From: Bacteroidia bacterium
Lineage (GTDB): Bacteria > Bacteroidota > Bacteroidia > B-17B0 > Aurantibacillaceae
NCBI GenBank assembly: GCA_014378485.1
Contig: JACMNO010000025.1
Coordinates: 1-64,000 of the forward strand
Direction of reading: 5' to 3'
DNA: 64,000 bases
Within the stretch, counting starts at the first letter, position 1, and each line of letters opens with the position of its first letter. A program made the translations under genes and the position numbers. Shown in pieces: positions 26,719 to 36,003 of this stretch. Under the pieces are notes generated by a model. That model made no database searches and was not told the origin of the DNA. It worked only from the letters and a program-made list of their open reading frames with translations.

Positions 26719-29700
26719 ATGTGGTGGAACGGTAAGTTTTGGGGCGAATTAAAACAAAAGCAAGCAAACCTTAATACAAACGTATTTTTTTCAGGTTTGC
26801 GCGGATCCTCATTTGCCTTTCTGGTAAATGATCTTTTTCAAAACACTTCTTCCAATTATTTTATTGTTTGTAACGACAAGGAAAAGGCGGCTTATCTTTT
26901 AAACGATTTACAGGCCTTACTTCCCGAAAAACATATTCATTATTTTCCTGAAAGTTACAAGGTTCCTTATAAAGAAGAAAAAACAAGCAATGCTTCCGTA
27001 CAGGAAAGGGCGGAAGCCCTAAGCAACCTGAGCAAGGACAATTACTCAGGAATCGTGGTGACTTACGCCGCTGCATTGGCTGAAAAAGTGGCGTCTAAAA
27101 CAAGCCTAAGCAAAAACACATTAGTCATTAAAAAAGGAGACAAACTTAGTATTGATTTTATACAGGAATTTTTATTGAGTTACGATTTCGAGTTATGCGA
27201 TTTTGTTGCAGAACCGGGTCAGTATGCGATTCGTGGTGGTATTGTGGACGTGTATTCATTTGCGCATGAATTACCTTACCGAATTGAGTTATTTGGTAAT
27301 GATGTAGACGCTATTAAAACCTTTGACCCAGCCTCTCAATTATCTAATCATAATTATGACTTCGTAACGATTATTCCTGATATACAATCCAGTCAGGTGA
27401 TTGAAGTGCGTCAATCCATTTTTGATTATATTTCTGAAGGAACGGTATTGTGCTTTGACGATGTTTTGTTTTCAAAGGATTTTATTGACAAGCTTTTTGA
27501 GAAAACAGAAAAAGCATTTGCTGCTTTATCCGGAACGATCGGGCATTTGCCGCCTCAAGAATTATATATCCGTGGCGAAGAGTTTTTGGAGCACCTCAAA
27601 CCGTTTACTTTAATAGAATATGGTTTACAAAAACATATTGCTTCTCAGGAAATTGCGTTTAATCAAAGTGGACAACCTCAGTTCAATAAGAACTTTGATA
27701 TGCTTATCAATGACCTGAAAGCTAATAAAGCCAAAGGCTATAAAAACTATTTAACAACAGATAACACCAAACAGGCAGAGCGCCTGCATACGATCTTTAA
27801 TGATTTGTTATCTAAAGAACACCGCACAGCAGAGAGTTTAATTGAGCACGTAAATATTAATATTCATGAAGGCTTCATTGATCACGATCTAAAGATTGCT
27901 TGTTATACTGATCATCAGGTATTTGAAAGATACCATCGTTTTCATTTAAAAGAGACAAGATATAAAACGTCCGAATCATTAACTTTAAAAGAAATTTTAT
28001 CCTTAAACCCGGGAGATTTTGTAACCCACATCGATCATGGTATTGGGCGTTTTGGAGGTTTAGTGAAAATAAATGCAAATGGAAAAATGCAGGAAGCGGT
28101 GAAACTTGTTTATAAAGACAATGATTTTTTATATGTCAGTATTCACAGTTTACATCGCATCAGCAAATATACCGGGAAGGAAGGAAATGTACCGCGCATT
28201 GATAAAATTGGTTCAACCACCTGGAGCACTCTAAAACAAAAGACCAAAAAAAACGTCAAAGAAGTTGCCTACGACCTCATTAAATTATACGCTAAACGAA
28301 AAGCGCAACCCGGTCACCGTTACCCTCAAGATAATTATTTGCAACACGAACTGGAGGCTTCTTTCATTTACGAAGACACTCCTGATCAGATAAAGGTAAC
28401 AGCCGATGTGAAAAAAGACATGGAACGTCCGCATCCAATGGATCGGTTGGTTTGCGGAGATGTAGGATTCGGCAAAACAGAAATTGCTATCCGCGCAGCC
28501 TTTAAAGCTGTCTGCGATAGCAAGCAGGTTGCTATTTTGGTTCCAACAACCATTTTGGCTTATCAGCATTATAAAACTTTTAAAGAGCGGCTAAAAGATT
28601 TGCCTTGTAATGTAAACTACATTAATCGTTTCAGAAGCGCTAAAGAAGTCAAAGAAATTATAGCAAAAACAGCCGAAGGAAAAATAGACATCCTTATTGG
28701 AACCCATAAAATTGTTGGAAAAGATATTAAGTTTAAAGATCTGGGTTTATTGATAATAGATGAAGAACAAAAGTTTGGTGTTGGTATAAAAGATAAATTA
28801 AAAACATTTAAAACAACGGTTGATACGTTAACCTTAACAGCAACACCAATTCCACGAACATTACAATTTAGTTTAATGGGCGCTCGTGATCTCTCTGTTA
28901 TTTCAACCCCTCCGGCAAATCGTTATCCGGTTCAAACGGAGTTAATTTCCTTTAGTGAAGAAGCTATCAGAGACGCAATTTCTTATGAATTAAGCCGTGG
29001 TGGGCAAGTGTTTTTTGTACACAATAAAGTGCAAAACATACAGGAAGTGGCCGGCATTATTCAGCGTTTAGTGCCTGAAGCAAGAGTAGCAGTTGGTCAC
29101 GGACAGATGGAAGGCGATAAACTCGAAGATGTAATGCTAAGTTTCATTGAAGGAGAGTTTGATATTTTAGTGGCCACCACCATCATTGAATCCGGATTAG
29201 ATATTAGTAATGCCAACACGATTATTATTAATGATTCTCAGAACTTCGGGTTAAGTGATTTACATCAAATGCGCGGCAGGGTAGGGCGGAGTAATAAAAA
29301 AGCATTTTGTTATTTACTTACGCCGCCATTTATTAACCTATCAACAGAAGCCAGAAAACGGTTAAAGGCTATTATTGAGTTCAGTGATTTAGGAAGTGGG
29401 TTTCAAATTGCGATGCGTGATCTTGATATTCGTGGTGCTGGTAATTTATTAGGCGGAGAACAAAGTGGCTTTATCAATGATATGGGTTTTGATACCTATA
29501 TGAAAATATTAAATGAGGCCATCGAAGAATTAAAACAGGAACACTGGTATAAAGAAACGATTGAAGATGGAGAAGGCGCAAGTACTGATAAAACAGTTTT
29601 CTCTCGCCAGTTTGTAAAGGAAACAGTGGTTGATACAGATTTGCAATTATTAATCCCGGATACGTATGTGAGTAATTTGACAGAGCGTTTGTTATTATAC

Positions 29701-30090
29701 AGGGAGCTTGATAATGTTTCAAAAACAGAAGAGTTGGCGGTATTTGAATCAAAGTTGCGAGATCGTTTTGGGCCACTACCAATCGAAGCTTCAGAATTAA
29801 TTAGTGTGGTGCGGATGCGCTGGGCAGCAATGAAATTGGGGTTTGAAAAAATTACACTAAAGAACAATAAAATGTTGGCTTATTTTTTAAGCAAGCAAGA
29901 TAGTGAATATTATAATTCGGCAATGTTTAAAGCTGTATTAGCTTATGCCCAAAAAACTCCTAAACAAACCGCCTTAAAGGAGCAAAACAACAAGTTGTGG
30001 CTTACCATCGAAAACATTAGAAGCGTGGATGAGGCAATCGCTGTGATGGAAAAAATCACTAGTATGCTTGTAAAACCTATCGATGCCTAA
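26719..30090 (+). CDS. mfd: Transcription-repair coupling factor Mfd
   Basis: The 1123-residue Mfd displaces RNA polymerase stalled at DNA lesions and recruits UvrA. The N-terminal UvrB-homology region (about 1-330) contains EPGQYAIRGGIVDVYS. It is followed by the CarD-like polymerase-interacting domain near residue 432 (GDFVTHIDHGIGRFGGL). The helicase motor has Walker A DVGFGKTEIAIRAAF near 580, the DEEQKFGVG motif II, LTATPIPRTLQFSLMGARDL and a TRG-like region with HQMRGRVGRS. The C-terminal TRCF domain spans about 950-1090. It follows the BRO-N gene closely. Confidence 0.96.
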   Translation: MWWNGKFWGELKQKQANLNTNVFFSGLRGSSFAFLVNDLFQNTSSNYFIVCNDKEKAAYLLNDLQALLPEKHIHYFPESYKVPYKEEKTSNASVQERAEALSNLSKDNYSGIVVTYAAALAEKVASKTSLSKNTLVIKKGDKLSIDFIQEFLLSYDFELCDFVAEPGQYAIRGGIVDVYSFAHELPYRIELFGNDVDAIKTFDPASQLSNHNYDFVTIIPDIQSSQVIEVRQSIFDYISEGTVLCFDDVLFSKDFIDKLFEKTEKAFAALSGTIGHLPPQELYIRGEEFLEHLKPFTLIEYGLQKHIASQEIAFNQSGQPQFNKNFDMLINDLKANKAKGYKNYLTTDNTKQAERLHTIFNDLLSKEHRTAESLIEHVNINIHEGFIDHDLKIACYTDHQVFERYHRFHLKETRYKTSESLTLKEILSLNPGDFVTHIDHGIGRFGGLVKINANGKMQEAVKLVYKDNDFLYVSIHSLHRISKYTGKEGNVPRIDKIGSTTWSTLKQKTKKNVKEVAYDLIKLYAKRKAQPGHRYPQDNYLQHELEASFIYEDTPDQIKVTADVKKDMERPHPMDRLVCGDVGFGKTEIAIRAAFKAVCDSKQVAILVPTTILAYQHYKTFKERLKDLPCNVNYINRFRSAKEVKEIIAKTAEGKIDILIGTHKIVGKDIKFKDLGLLIIDEEQKFGVGIKDKLKTFKTTVDTLTLTATPIPRTLQFSLMGARDLSVISTPPANRYPVQTELISFSEEAIRDAISYELSRGGQVFFVHNKVQNIQEVAGIIQRLVPEARVAVGHGQMEGDKLEDVMLSFIEGEFDILVATTIIESGLDISNANTIIINDSQNFGLSDLHQMRGRVGRSNKKAFCYLLTPPFINLSTEARKRLKAIIEFSDLGSGFQIAMRDLDIRGAGNLLGGEQSGFINDMGFDTYMKILNEAIEELKQEHWYKETIEDGEGASTDKTVFSRQFVKETVVDTDLQLLIPDTYVSNLTERLLLYRELDNVSKTEELAVFESKLRDRFGPLPIEASELISVVRMRWAAMKLGFEKITLKNNKMLAYFLSKQDSEYYNSAMFKAVLAYAQKTPKQTALKEQNNKLWLTIENIRSVDEAIAVMEKITSMLVKPIDA

Positions 30091-30122
30091 TATTTGTCAA
30101 GCGGAGGGTTAAAATGTCGAAG

Positions 30123-30149
30123 TGTGTCACGCTGAGCGTAGTCGAAGCG
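30123..30149. repeat. Dispersed repeat core (CTGAGCGTAGTCGAAG type)
   Basis: GCTGAGCGTAGTCGAAGC is nearly the same as the right arm of the element at 8881-8947 (CCTGAGCGCAGTCGAAAG). It lies between mfd and the shared terminator. Confidence 0.5.
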
Positions 30150-30162
30150 AAAAACAACTCAC

Positions 30163-30197
30163 AAAAAAACCCGCTTCGTAATAGAAGCGGGTTTTTT
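30163..30197. terminator. Bidirectional terminator between mfd and T9SS cargo gene
   Basis: A-run, CCCGCTTC, a 6-nt loop, GAAGCGGG and a T-run form a symmetrical hairpin between two convergent genes. It can serve both strands. Confidence 0.9.
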
Positions 30198-30216
30198 AGT
30201 AACATGAAATATAAGA

Positions 30217-31557
30217 TTATTCTACGATCATTTTCTTAGTTGTTACGTTACCATCTACATTTAAAGAGTAGTAATAAATACCAGCAGCATATGCTCCTAA
30301 TTTAACTGAATGAGTTCCGGTTGTCGTTCCTGCGTTTTCAGAAGAAACAACACGACCCATGATGTCAGTTACTGTAAATAGTGCTGAATTTACATCAGAA
30401 GATAATTTATAACTTACAACTGATTCTTTAGTGTATGGATTTGGCATATTCTGAGTTAAACCGAAAGAATTAGTGTGTAAATCTTTCACATTAGTAACTA
30501 CTGGAGTATGAATAGAAAAGTCTATCATGTATGCGCGATTTGTTGATGAACGTAATTTTGTTCCAAATGAACCAGGCATATTATATCTCTCTCTTTTAAA
30601 AGAATAAGTAGTATAGTTTTTACCAACGGAAAGATCATCAAAATAAGCTGAACCTGCTGTTGGTGGAGACGGAGTGTTTTGCACCATAATTCTGGCTGCC
30701 ATTCCATTAACGGTTGCAACATTAGTACTGGTGGCGGAACTATAGCAAACGGTACCTACAGGAATATTTGGTTGACCAGGAATAAAAGTAGCAACAGCCG
30801 AAACAATATTATCTGCTGGTATTAATTGGCCCATTAAGCCATTTACTACAACAGGTATATAACCTGTTAAATTTGTAGTAGCTGTATCAGCATCAGTTAA
30901 TACATATTTAATACTTAATTTATTAGAAGGCGGAGCGGTTAAAAACGAGGCACTGCCCTGAACGCCGGGGGCTGCGTTGAATAATGGACAGAAATAAGTG
31001 CCAAAAAACCCATTTGGTGCTGCAAAACTAAATGTTCCAAAAACATTAGTGTTAGTTGTGTCACCCCAAACCACTTCAACTAATAAAGTATCGTTGAATG
31101 ATGTACGTCTTTGATAAAAATTACCAACCCATACAGTATCTAAATAATAAGATTCAGTAGATGTTACCAAAGGAGTAAAATTTACCTGATCAAAAATAAT
31201 GCTTTTCGGATCAAAATTCATCCCAAATTTATGATTTGAAATATAAGATGCGGTGGCAAAAGAACTTCTGGTTGTTGAATCACAATAAGTAGGTGATACA
31301 AATAATCCAACTTTGGTTCCCGCAGAGCCTCCCGCAATTTCTGAGGGTAATACTCCGTTTGTGGTAATTAACGCATAACCAGGATCAAAACGACCAGACA
31401 AGCCTGCTGCCGAAGTCTTAAGCGAAGATTTTGATGGTATTTTACGATTTGTTGGAGTTAATCCAATAGAGTTATCATTTACAAGGCTAATTGAGCTCTG
31501 TGCAATTGATACAACGCTTATAGAAAGCGTAAATAAAAAAGAATAAATTGTTTTCAT
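30217..31557 (-). CDS. T9SS type A sorting domain secreted protein
   Basis: This 446-residue protein has a signal peptide (MKTIYSFLFTLSISVVSIAQ) and a passenger of about 340 residues that I do not recognise. A proline-rich NMPNPYTKESVVSYKL linker then enters a T9SS type A C-terminal sorting domain ending YYYSLNVDGNVTTKKMIVE. The tail directs export through the type IX system and attachment or release at the cell surface. The tail is almost identical to that of the protein at 32836-34131. The passengers are both beta-rich with similar patterns (TxTAY..DTVWVGNFYQRR versus CDSVSVGYLYERN), so the two are probably paralogues. Function unknown. Confidence 0.85.
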   Translation of the reverse strand: MKTIYSFLFTLSISVVSIAQSSISLVNDNSIGLTPTNRKIPSKSSLKTSAAGLSGRFDPGYALITTNGVLPSEIAGGSAGTKVGLFVSPTYCDSTTRSSFATASYISNHKFGMNFDPKSIIFDQVNFTPLVTSTESYYLDTVWVGNFYQRRTSFNDTLLVEVVWGDTTNTNVFGTFSFAAPNGFFGTYFCPLFNAAPGVQGSASFLTAPPSNKLSIKYVLTDADTATTNLTGYIPVVVNGLMGQLIPADNIVSAVATFIPGQPNIPVGTVCYSSATSTNVATVNGMAARIMVQNTPSPPTAGSAYFDDLSVGKNYTTYSFKRERYNMPGSFGTKLRSSTNRAYMIDFSIHTPVVTNVKDLHTNSFGLTQNMPNPYTKESVVSYKLSSDVNSALFTVTDIMGRVVSSENAGTTTGTHSVKLGAYAAGIYYYSLNVDGNVTTKKMIVE

Positions 31558-31624
31558 GATTTAGTATTTATGTAGGTGAAAAAAAATAAACACACGCCCT
31601 ACCGAGATTGTGTTTTTAAATTAA

Positions 31625-32722
31625 TTATTTAGTAACAACAAATTCTTTTGTTACTACATTTCCATTAGAACGTAATTGATAAAAATATGAACCAGCAGCA
31701 TAAGACGAAGCGTTTAAATTAATTTTATAATCACCGGCCTGTTGTGTACCAAAAGTTTCATTATATACTTTTTGCCCATGAATATTGTAAACGCCTAAAG
31801 AAACATCTCTTGATTCTTTTTCTAATGAGTAAGAAATAGTTGCTACATCCTGAGAAGGATTAGGGTAAATGGCATTTAATTTTACGCCATTATAATATTC
31901 GTTAACAGCAGAAATAACACCTAATACCGCGAAGAAGCCAATATTGTCATCTAAAGCGCCGTCGGCAAAAGCGCCTCCATCTGTTTTGTACCACATATTG
32001 CCAGAAGTAGCGTGAAATGTCATATCGATGTTTTGTGCAGCACCAATAGCATCGCTAATAAAACCAACAGTATCTGTAGCTGCTAAACCAAAGCTATTAA
32101 CTACAATAGCAAAATCAGCTGATATTTGAATTGGTGTAGAAAATGTTGCTACTGTCCAAGCAAATCCTGCCGGACCTGATGTAGTTGTGTCAACATTCGC
32201 AATATTGACTAATGCTGTTGGTGTTTTTTTAATATTAGGTCCATAAGAATCTAAAGTGAAAGTACCGGCTGTTGCTGTGCCTGTTGGAGCAACGTAAGTA
32301 CGTGCTTTATTTGCAGCCATACTCCAGATACTAACTGAAAGATTAGATGTAGCTAAAGGTGTAGGCGCCATATCTTTTCCAATCGCCCATATCACCACTT
32401 TTTCAATTGATAATGAAGTTGAATTTAAATTGTAATAACCTTGGGCACATGTGCTGATGCCACCATTGTTTTTTCCATAAACATATCCACCACCCTGAGA
32501 ACCAAAGATGGTTAATTGACCCCCACCGAATCCAAATTCCGGTAAAAAATCAACAACGTTGTTCCATCCGGCTGTATCGCCAGCCATGGCTGTAGCTGTT
32601 TTAGCAGAAAGAGTAAGTGAAGGAGTGAATTTAACACTACTAGCGCTTGCCTGGTCCGTTAATTGCGCTTGAGCTACTATGGACAAACCAAGAGTGGAAA
32701 GTATCAAGTAAATTTTTTTCAT
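31625..32722 (-). CDS. T9SS type A sorting domain secreted protein
   Basis: This 365-residue protein has a signal peptide (MKKIYLILSTLGLSIVAQAQ). The beta-rich passenger includes STPIQISADFAIVVNSFG, a phrase typical of jelly-roll modules found in secreted Bacteroidota proteins. A type A sorting domain starts at about residue 285 (LNAIYPNPSQDVATISYSL) and ends YQLRSNGNVVTKEFVVTK. It has its own canonical promoter (32749-32779). Only 67 bp separate it from the next gene on the strand, with no hairpin between, so read-through into that gene is possible. Function unknown. Confidence 0.85.
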   Translation of the reverse strand: MKKIYLILSTLGLSIVAQAQLTDQASASSVKFTPSLTLSAKTATAMAGDTAGWNNVVDFLPEFGFGGGQLTIFGSQGGGYVYGKNNGGISTCAQGYYNLNSTSLSIEKVVIWAIGKDMAPTPLATSNLSVSIWSMAANKARTYVAPTGTATAGTFTLDSYGPNIKKTPTALVNIANVDTTTSGPAGFAWTVATFSTPIQISADFAIVVNSFGLAATDTVGFISDAIGAAQNIDMTFHATSGNMWYKTDGGAFADGALDDNIGFFAVLGVISAVNEYYNGVKLNAIYPNPSQDVATISYSLEKESRDVSLGVYNIHGQKVYNETFGTQQAGDYKINLNASSYAAGSYFYQLRSNGNVVTKEFVVTK

Positions 32723-32748
32723 GTTGATCGTTTTAAATGATTTTTAAA

Positions 32749-32779
32749 CAAATATAATGAATCAAGTTCTAAAAACAAA
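32749..32779 (-). promoter_or_regulatory. Canonical Bacteroidota promoter (TTTG-N19-TATATTTG)
   Basis: On the minus strand a -33 TTTG (32776-32779) is separated by exactly 19 bp from a -7 TATATTTG (32749-32756), 27 bp before the ATG. The -33 element abuts the terminator of the preceding gene. Confidence 0.75.
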
Positions 32780-32810
32780 AAAACCAGCCTGAATCTCGGG
32801 CTGGTTTTTT
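32777..32810 (-). terminator. Terminator of the 32836-34131 gene
   Basis: AAAAACCAGCC and GGCTGGTTTTTT flank a 9-nt loop. It is placed directly after the upstream gene and overlaps the -33 region of the next promoter. Confidence 0.85.
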
Positions 32811-32835
32811 GAAAAAAAAGATAGTTTTAAGATGA

Positions 32836-34131
32836 TTATTCTACGATCATTTTCTTAGTGGTTACTTTACCATCTACATTTAAAGAATAGTAATAAACGC
32901 CTGCAGCATAAGAACCTAATTTAACCGAGTGTATACCTGCGCTTGTACCAACTTTTTCAGAAGTCACAACACGGCCCATTATATCAGTTACAGTAAACAC
33001 TGCAGAGTTGGCATCATTTACTAATTGAAAATTAACTTTAGATGAACCCGAAAATGGATTAGGAATGTTTTGTCCTAAAGCAAAACCACTATTTTCTAAT
33101 TCTTTTACCCCAACAGAAATGTTTGTTAATTTAAAACCAATATCATGACTTTCGTAAGCAAAAGGGGTAGTATATGCATACGTTGGTAAGAAGTATCCAT
33201 TCCAGCCGGTGGAGCTTAAGTTGTATCTTGAATCTGTAGGAAGAACCATTGACATAGTCATATCCGCGGTGTAATAATTGCCAAGGGTTCCAAAATTAGT
33301 TGGATCGGTTCCTGCACCATTTTGCTCTGCCGAAATGATCATAAATAAGTTTTTGTTTGCAGTATTAGTTGCATCGCCTATTAAAATATCTGTAGGAGTG
33401 AAAGTGTAACCAGGCTTAAAGGAAAGAACCGCACCAATTTTTTTAGAGTTTGTTTGCGGAGTAATACCAGGGGTCGCAACTTTAATTTGCTTGTAAACAC
33501 CACCGGAACAAGTATCGGCATATGTTAAAGGAATAGATAATCTCTTTAACAGAGGAGTTGAAGCTTTAATATTATTTGTTGTGGGATTATATTCAATATC
33601 CTGATAAGAAACAGTTGTTCCCAGATTCCAGTCTAAAGCATGATTTTCAGCAATTATTTGTATGATTAAAGAATCTGCAGTATTATCTGTTAAACCTGTG
33701 TTTCTCTCATATAAATAACCAACAGAAACAGAATCGCAGGTATATGTTACTGTTTTATCATCAATAATAGTTTGTTGTGCCATAAAGCTAGGGTCCATGT
33801 AAATTGCAGCTTTGTGTATAAATGGATTTACAGGTTGCCCCCCGGCATCAAATCCTAAAATAATAGTGGAATCAGGAAAAATATGCATAACGTTATATGT
33901 TGGCACTCCCGCCTGAACTAATTCAAGAAAGTCCAATTGGTTAAACCATGCGCTGCCCGCCATACTTGCAGTTTTATTGCTAAAAGAAGGGTTTGTTTTT
34001 CTATAAACTGCACCGTTTACATTTTTAAACTTGTGCACCGGTTCATTAGGAACAGAGTTGATCGTTGTTTTGTTTTGAGCAATTGCTAAAACAGAAAACA
34101 ACACCATAGATGAAAGTAAAATTCTTTTCAT
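32836..34131 (-). CDS. T9SS type A sorting domain secreted protein
   Basis: This 431-residue protein has a signal peptide (MKRILLSSMVLFSVLAIAQ) and a beta-rich passenger of unknown function. Its T9SS type A sorting domain begins at about residue 350 (FALGQNIPNPFSGSSKVNF) and ends YYYSLNVDGKVTTKKMIVE. The last roughly 60 residues match the protein at 30217-31557 almost exactly, at DNA as well as protein level, while the passengers have diverged. It has its own TTTG-N19-TATATTTG promoter and a terminator. An extracellular or surface location is expected; activity cannot be read from the sequence. Confidence 0.85.
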   Translation of the reverse strand: MKRILLSSMVLFSVLAIAQNKTTINSVPNEPVHKFKNVNGAVYRKTNPSFSNKTASMAGSAWFNQLDFLELVQAGVPTYNVMHIFPDSTIILGFDAGGQPVNPFIHKAAIYMDPSFMAQQTIIDDKTVTYTCDSVSVGYLYERNTGLTDNTADSLIIQIIAENHALDWNLGTTVSYQDIEYNPTTNNIKASTPLLKRLSIPLTYADTCSGGVYKQIKVATPGITPQTNSKKIGAVLSFKPGYTFTPTDILIGDATNTANKNLFMIISAEQNGAGTDPTNFGTLGNYYTADMTMSMVLPTDSRYNLSSTGWNGYFLPTYAYTTPFAYESHDIGFKLTNISVGVKELENSGFALGQNIPNPFSGSSKVNFQLVNDANSAVFTVTDIMGRVVTSEKVGTSAGIHSVKLGSYAAGVYYYSLNVDGKVTTKKMIVE

Positions 34132-34164
34132 GATTTTAATTTTTAGTTATTATTAGTACAGTAT

Positions 34165-34195
34165 CAAATATAAGTCTTTTGTTGCAAAAAACAAA
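34165..34195 (-). promoter_or_regulatory. Canonical Bacteroidota promoter (TTTG-N19-TATATTTG)
   Basis: On the minus strand TTTG (34192-34195), exactly 19 bp, then TATATTTG (34165-34172), 33 bp upstream of the ATG at 34131. It is the same architecture as the promoter at 32749. Confidence 0.8.
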
Positions 34196-34279
34196 TGATC
34201 GAATTTGTTAAAACCGCTGATTTCTTTAATATTATTGGACTTATTATTTCTTTTCACTTGCTTTTATTATCTTTAAACC

Positions 34280-34699
34280 ATGTTAAAAAACACAACAGAA
34301 TCAAGTATAAAATTTAGCGAGGTAGATTCTTTAAGAGTAGTTTGGCATGGCAATTATGTTCGCTATTTTGAAGATGGAAGGGAAGCTTTCGGGAAACAAT
34401 ACGGCTTGGGATATCTGGATGTTTATGAGTATGGATTTGCGGTTCCTCTGATTGACCTTCAGGTTAATTTTAAACGTATTTTGGAATATGGCGATACTGC
34501 TATCATCGAAACCACTTTTATAAATTCTCCGGCCGCCAAACTAATCTTCGAATATAAAATTACAAGCGCCAAACATGGTTATGTAGCGTGTTTAGGAAAA
34601 ACAACCCAGGTTTTTATGAATCCGGTGAATAAAGAACTTTTTATTACCGTGCCGACTTTTATTGAATTATGGAAAAAGAAATGGGAAATAACTCTTTAA
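34280..34699 (+). CDS. Acyl-CoA/ACP thioesterase, 4HBT (YbgC-like) family
   Basis: This 139-residue hot-dog-fold protein carries the YbgC/4HBT signature EVDSLRVVWHGNYVRYFEDGRE, with the Asp and the HGNY active-site stretch near residues 19-31. A second conserved region is INFKRxxxYGD-like (NFKRILEYGDTAIIET). It would hydrolyse acyl thioesters. It heads a tight run with a LolA-like protein, a lipoprotein and a hot-dog dehydratase, an arrangement reminiscent of the accessory genes in flexirubin/aryl polyene clusters. No ketosynthase or acyl carrier protein is present here. Confidence 0.88.
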   Translation: MLKNTTESSIKFSEVDSLRVVWHGNYVRYFEDGREAFGKQYGLGYLDVYEYGFAVPLIDLQVNFKRILEYGDTAIIETTFINSPAAKLIFEYKITSAKHGYVACLGKTTQVFMNPVNKELFITVPTFIELWKKKWEITL

Positions 34700-34754
34700 T
34701 TTTTCTTAACAGTTCTGTTGGATTAAACCCTTTATTTATTTTTATTTTTGATTC

Positions 34755-35375
34755 ATGAATAAATTACTTCTTTTAATACTCCTTCCTTTTATAGGAATAT
34801 CTCAAAACTTTAAATCGGTGAAGGATACAACAGTCCTAAAACAAAAGATTGAGGGCATGAGCAAAGCAACCAATTCGATTGAGGCGGATTTTACGCAGGA
34901 AAAAAACTTAAGCATGTTGTCGGAAAAAATAACTAGCAAAGGCCATTTCGTGTTTAAAAAAGAAAATCTTTTACGATGGGAATATAGCTCACCTTCAAAG
35001 TATTTAATTGTGATTAATAAGGATAAGGTAGTTATTAAAGACGAAAAAAAAACAACGAAATATGATATGAACAGTAATAAAATATTTAAGGAGATCAACG
35101 ATATAATGCTGTCCTGCGTGCAAGGAACAATTTTTAAATCAAATAAATTTAAAACCAATTATTATGAAAATGATAAAGGTTATAAACTGGAATTAATCCC
35201 GCAGGTAAAAAACATGAAAGAAACTTTTAAAAAAATTAATCTGTATTTTGATAAAACCGTAACTTCGGTGGCTAAAATGGAAATGGTTGAAAACAACGAT
35301 GATCTTACTTCGCTTGATTTCACCAACAAAAAATTAAATGCAGCGGTTTCCGAAACTATATTTACTGTTAAGTAG
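34755..35375 (+). CDS. LolA-like outer-membrane lipoprotein carrier family protein
   Basis: This 206-residue protein has a short signal peptide (MNKLLLLILLPFIGISQ). It then follows the LolA pattern: ADFTQEKNLSMLSEKITSKG, FVFKKENLLRWEYSSPSKY and a C-terminal KMEMVENNDDLTSLDFTNKK. LolA-fold proteins carry lipids or lipoproteins across the periplasm; dedicated copies occur in flexirubin/aryl polyene clusters, where they may carry the product. The 3' end overlaps the next gene by 38 bp. Given the neighbours, I think this is a pathway-specific copy rather than the general LolA, but that is inference. Confidence 0.82.
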   Translation: MNKLLLLILLPFIGISQNFKSVKDTTVLKQKIEGMSKATNSIEADFTQEKNLSMLSEKITSKGHFVFKKENLLRWEYSSPSKYLIVINKDKVVIKDEKKTTKYDMNSNKIFKEINDIMLSCVQGTIFKSNKFKTNYYENDKGYKLELIPQVKNMKETFKKINLYFDKTVTSVAKMEMVENNDDLTSLDFTNKKLNAAVSETIFTVK

Positions 35376-36003
35376 TTTTTTATTACTAACGGGCTGTAGT
35401 ATTGCTAAATACAATCATTTAAAATGTGAAAGTGTAGGGTTGTATGAAAAGTCAATTTTGCCTGTTATCAAGCCAACAATTGTTTCTAAATATAACGCAT
35501 CCATTGATGTTCTTAAAAACCATTTAACGGGACTTTTAATTATTAAACAAATGGATTCTGTTACTACGCGTATAGTATTTGTAACAGAGCTTGGCATGAA
35601 AATGTTTGATTTTGAAGCAAAGAATCGGAAGATGAATGTTATTTATGTTTTTGAACCACTTAATAAACCACAATTAATTGAAGTGTTGAAACGCAATTTC
35701 AATAATATGCTTTTATTAAACTTAGATAATTCTACTACTACCCCCAATATTTGTAATAACAATCAATTCCCTAAAATAGTTTTTAATGTAAAAGGGAAAG
35801 AAAAATGGTATTATTCATGGACTAAAAAAGATAACGGGTTAAGCTTAACGCTTCAGGAAACCTTTCACAACCGAAAGCGGACTTCAAAAATTAATTATAC
35901 ATATAATACAGTCACACAAACCTATTCGCAAATTAAATGCAGGCAATACGGCTTTATAAAGTTTTATTTTGAATTAAACGAAATACAAAAATCAAATGAC
36001 TGA
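35338..36003 (+). CDS. Predicted outer-membrane lipoprotein of the LolA/dehydratase cassette
   Basis: This 221-residue protein has an N-terminal lipobox (YLLLSSFLLLTGC, Cys20). The signal peptide is encoded by DNA overlapping the end of the LolA-like gene by 38 bp, so the overlap is needed to keep the lipobox. The rest is beta-rich with no family I recognise. The gene ends 8 bp inside the following dehydratase gene. Overlaps at both ends indicate a translationally coupled operon and probably a shared pathway, for instance anchoring or receiving a lipid product in the outer membrane. Confidence 0.75.
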   Translation: MQRFPKLYLLLSSFLLLTGCSIAKYNHLKCESVGLYEKSILPVIKPTIVSKYNASIDVLKNHLTGLLIIKQMDSVTTRIVFVTELGMKMFDFEAKNRKMNVIYVFEPLNKPQLIEVLKRNFNNMLLLNLDNSTTTPNICNNNQFPKIVFNVKGKEKWYYSWTKKDNGLSLTLQETFHNRKRTSKINYTYNTVTQTYSQIKCRQYGFIKFYFELNEIQKSND

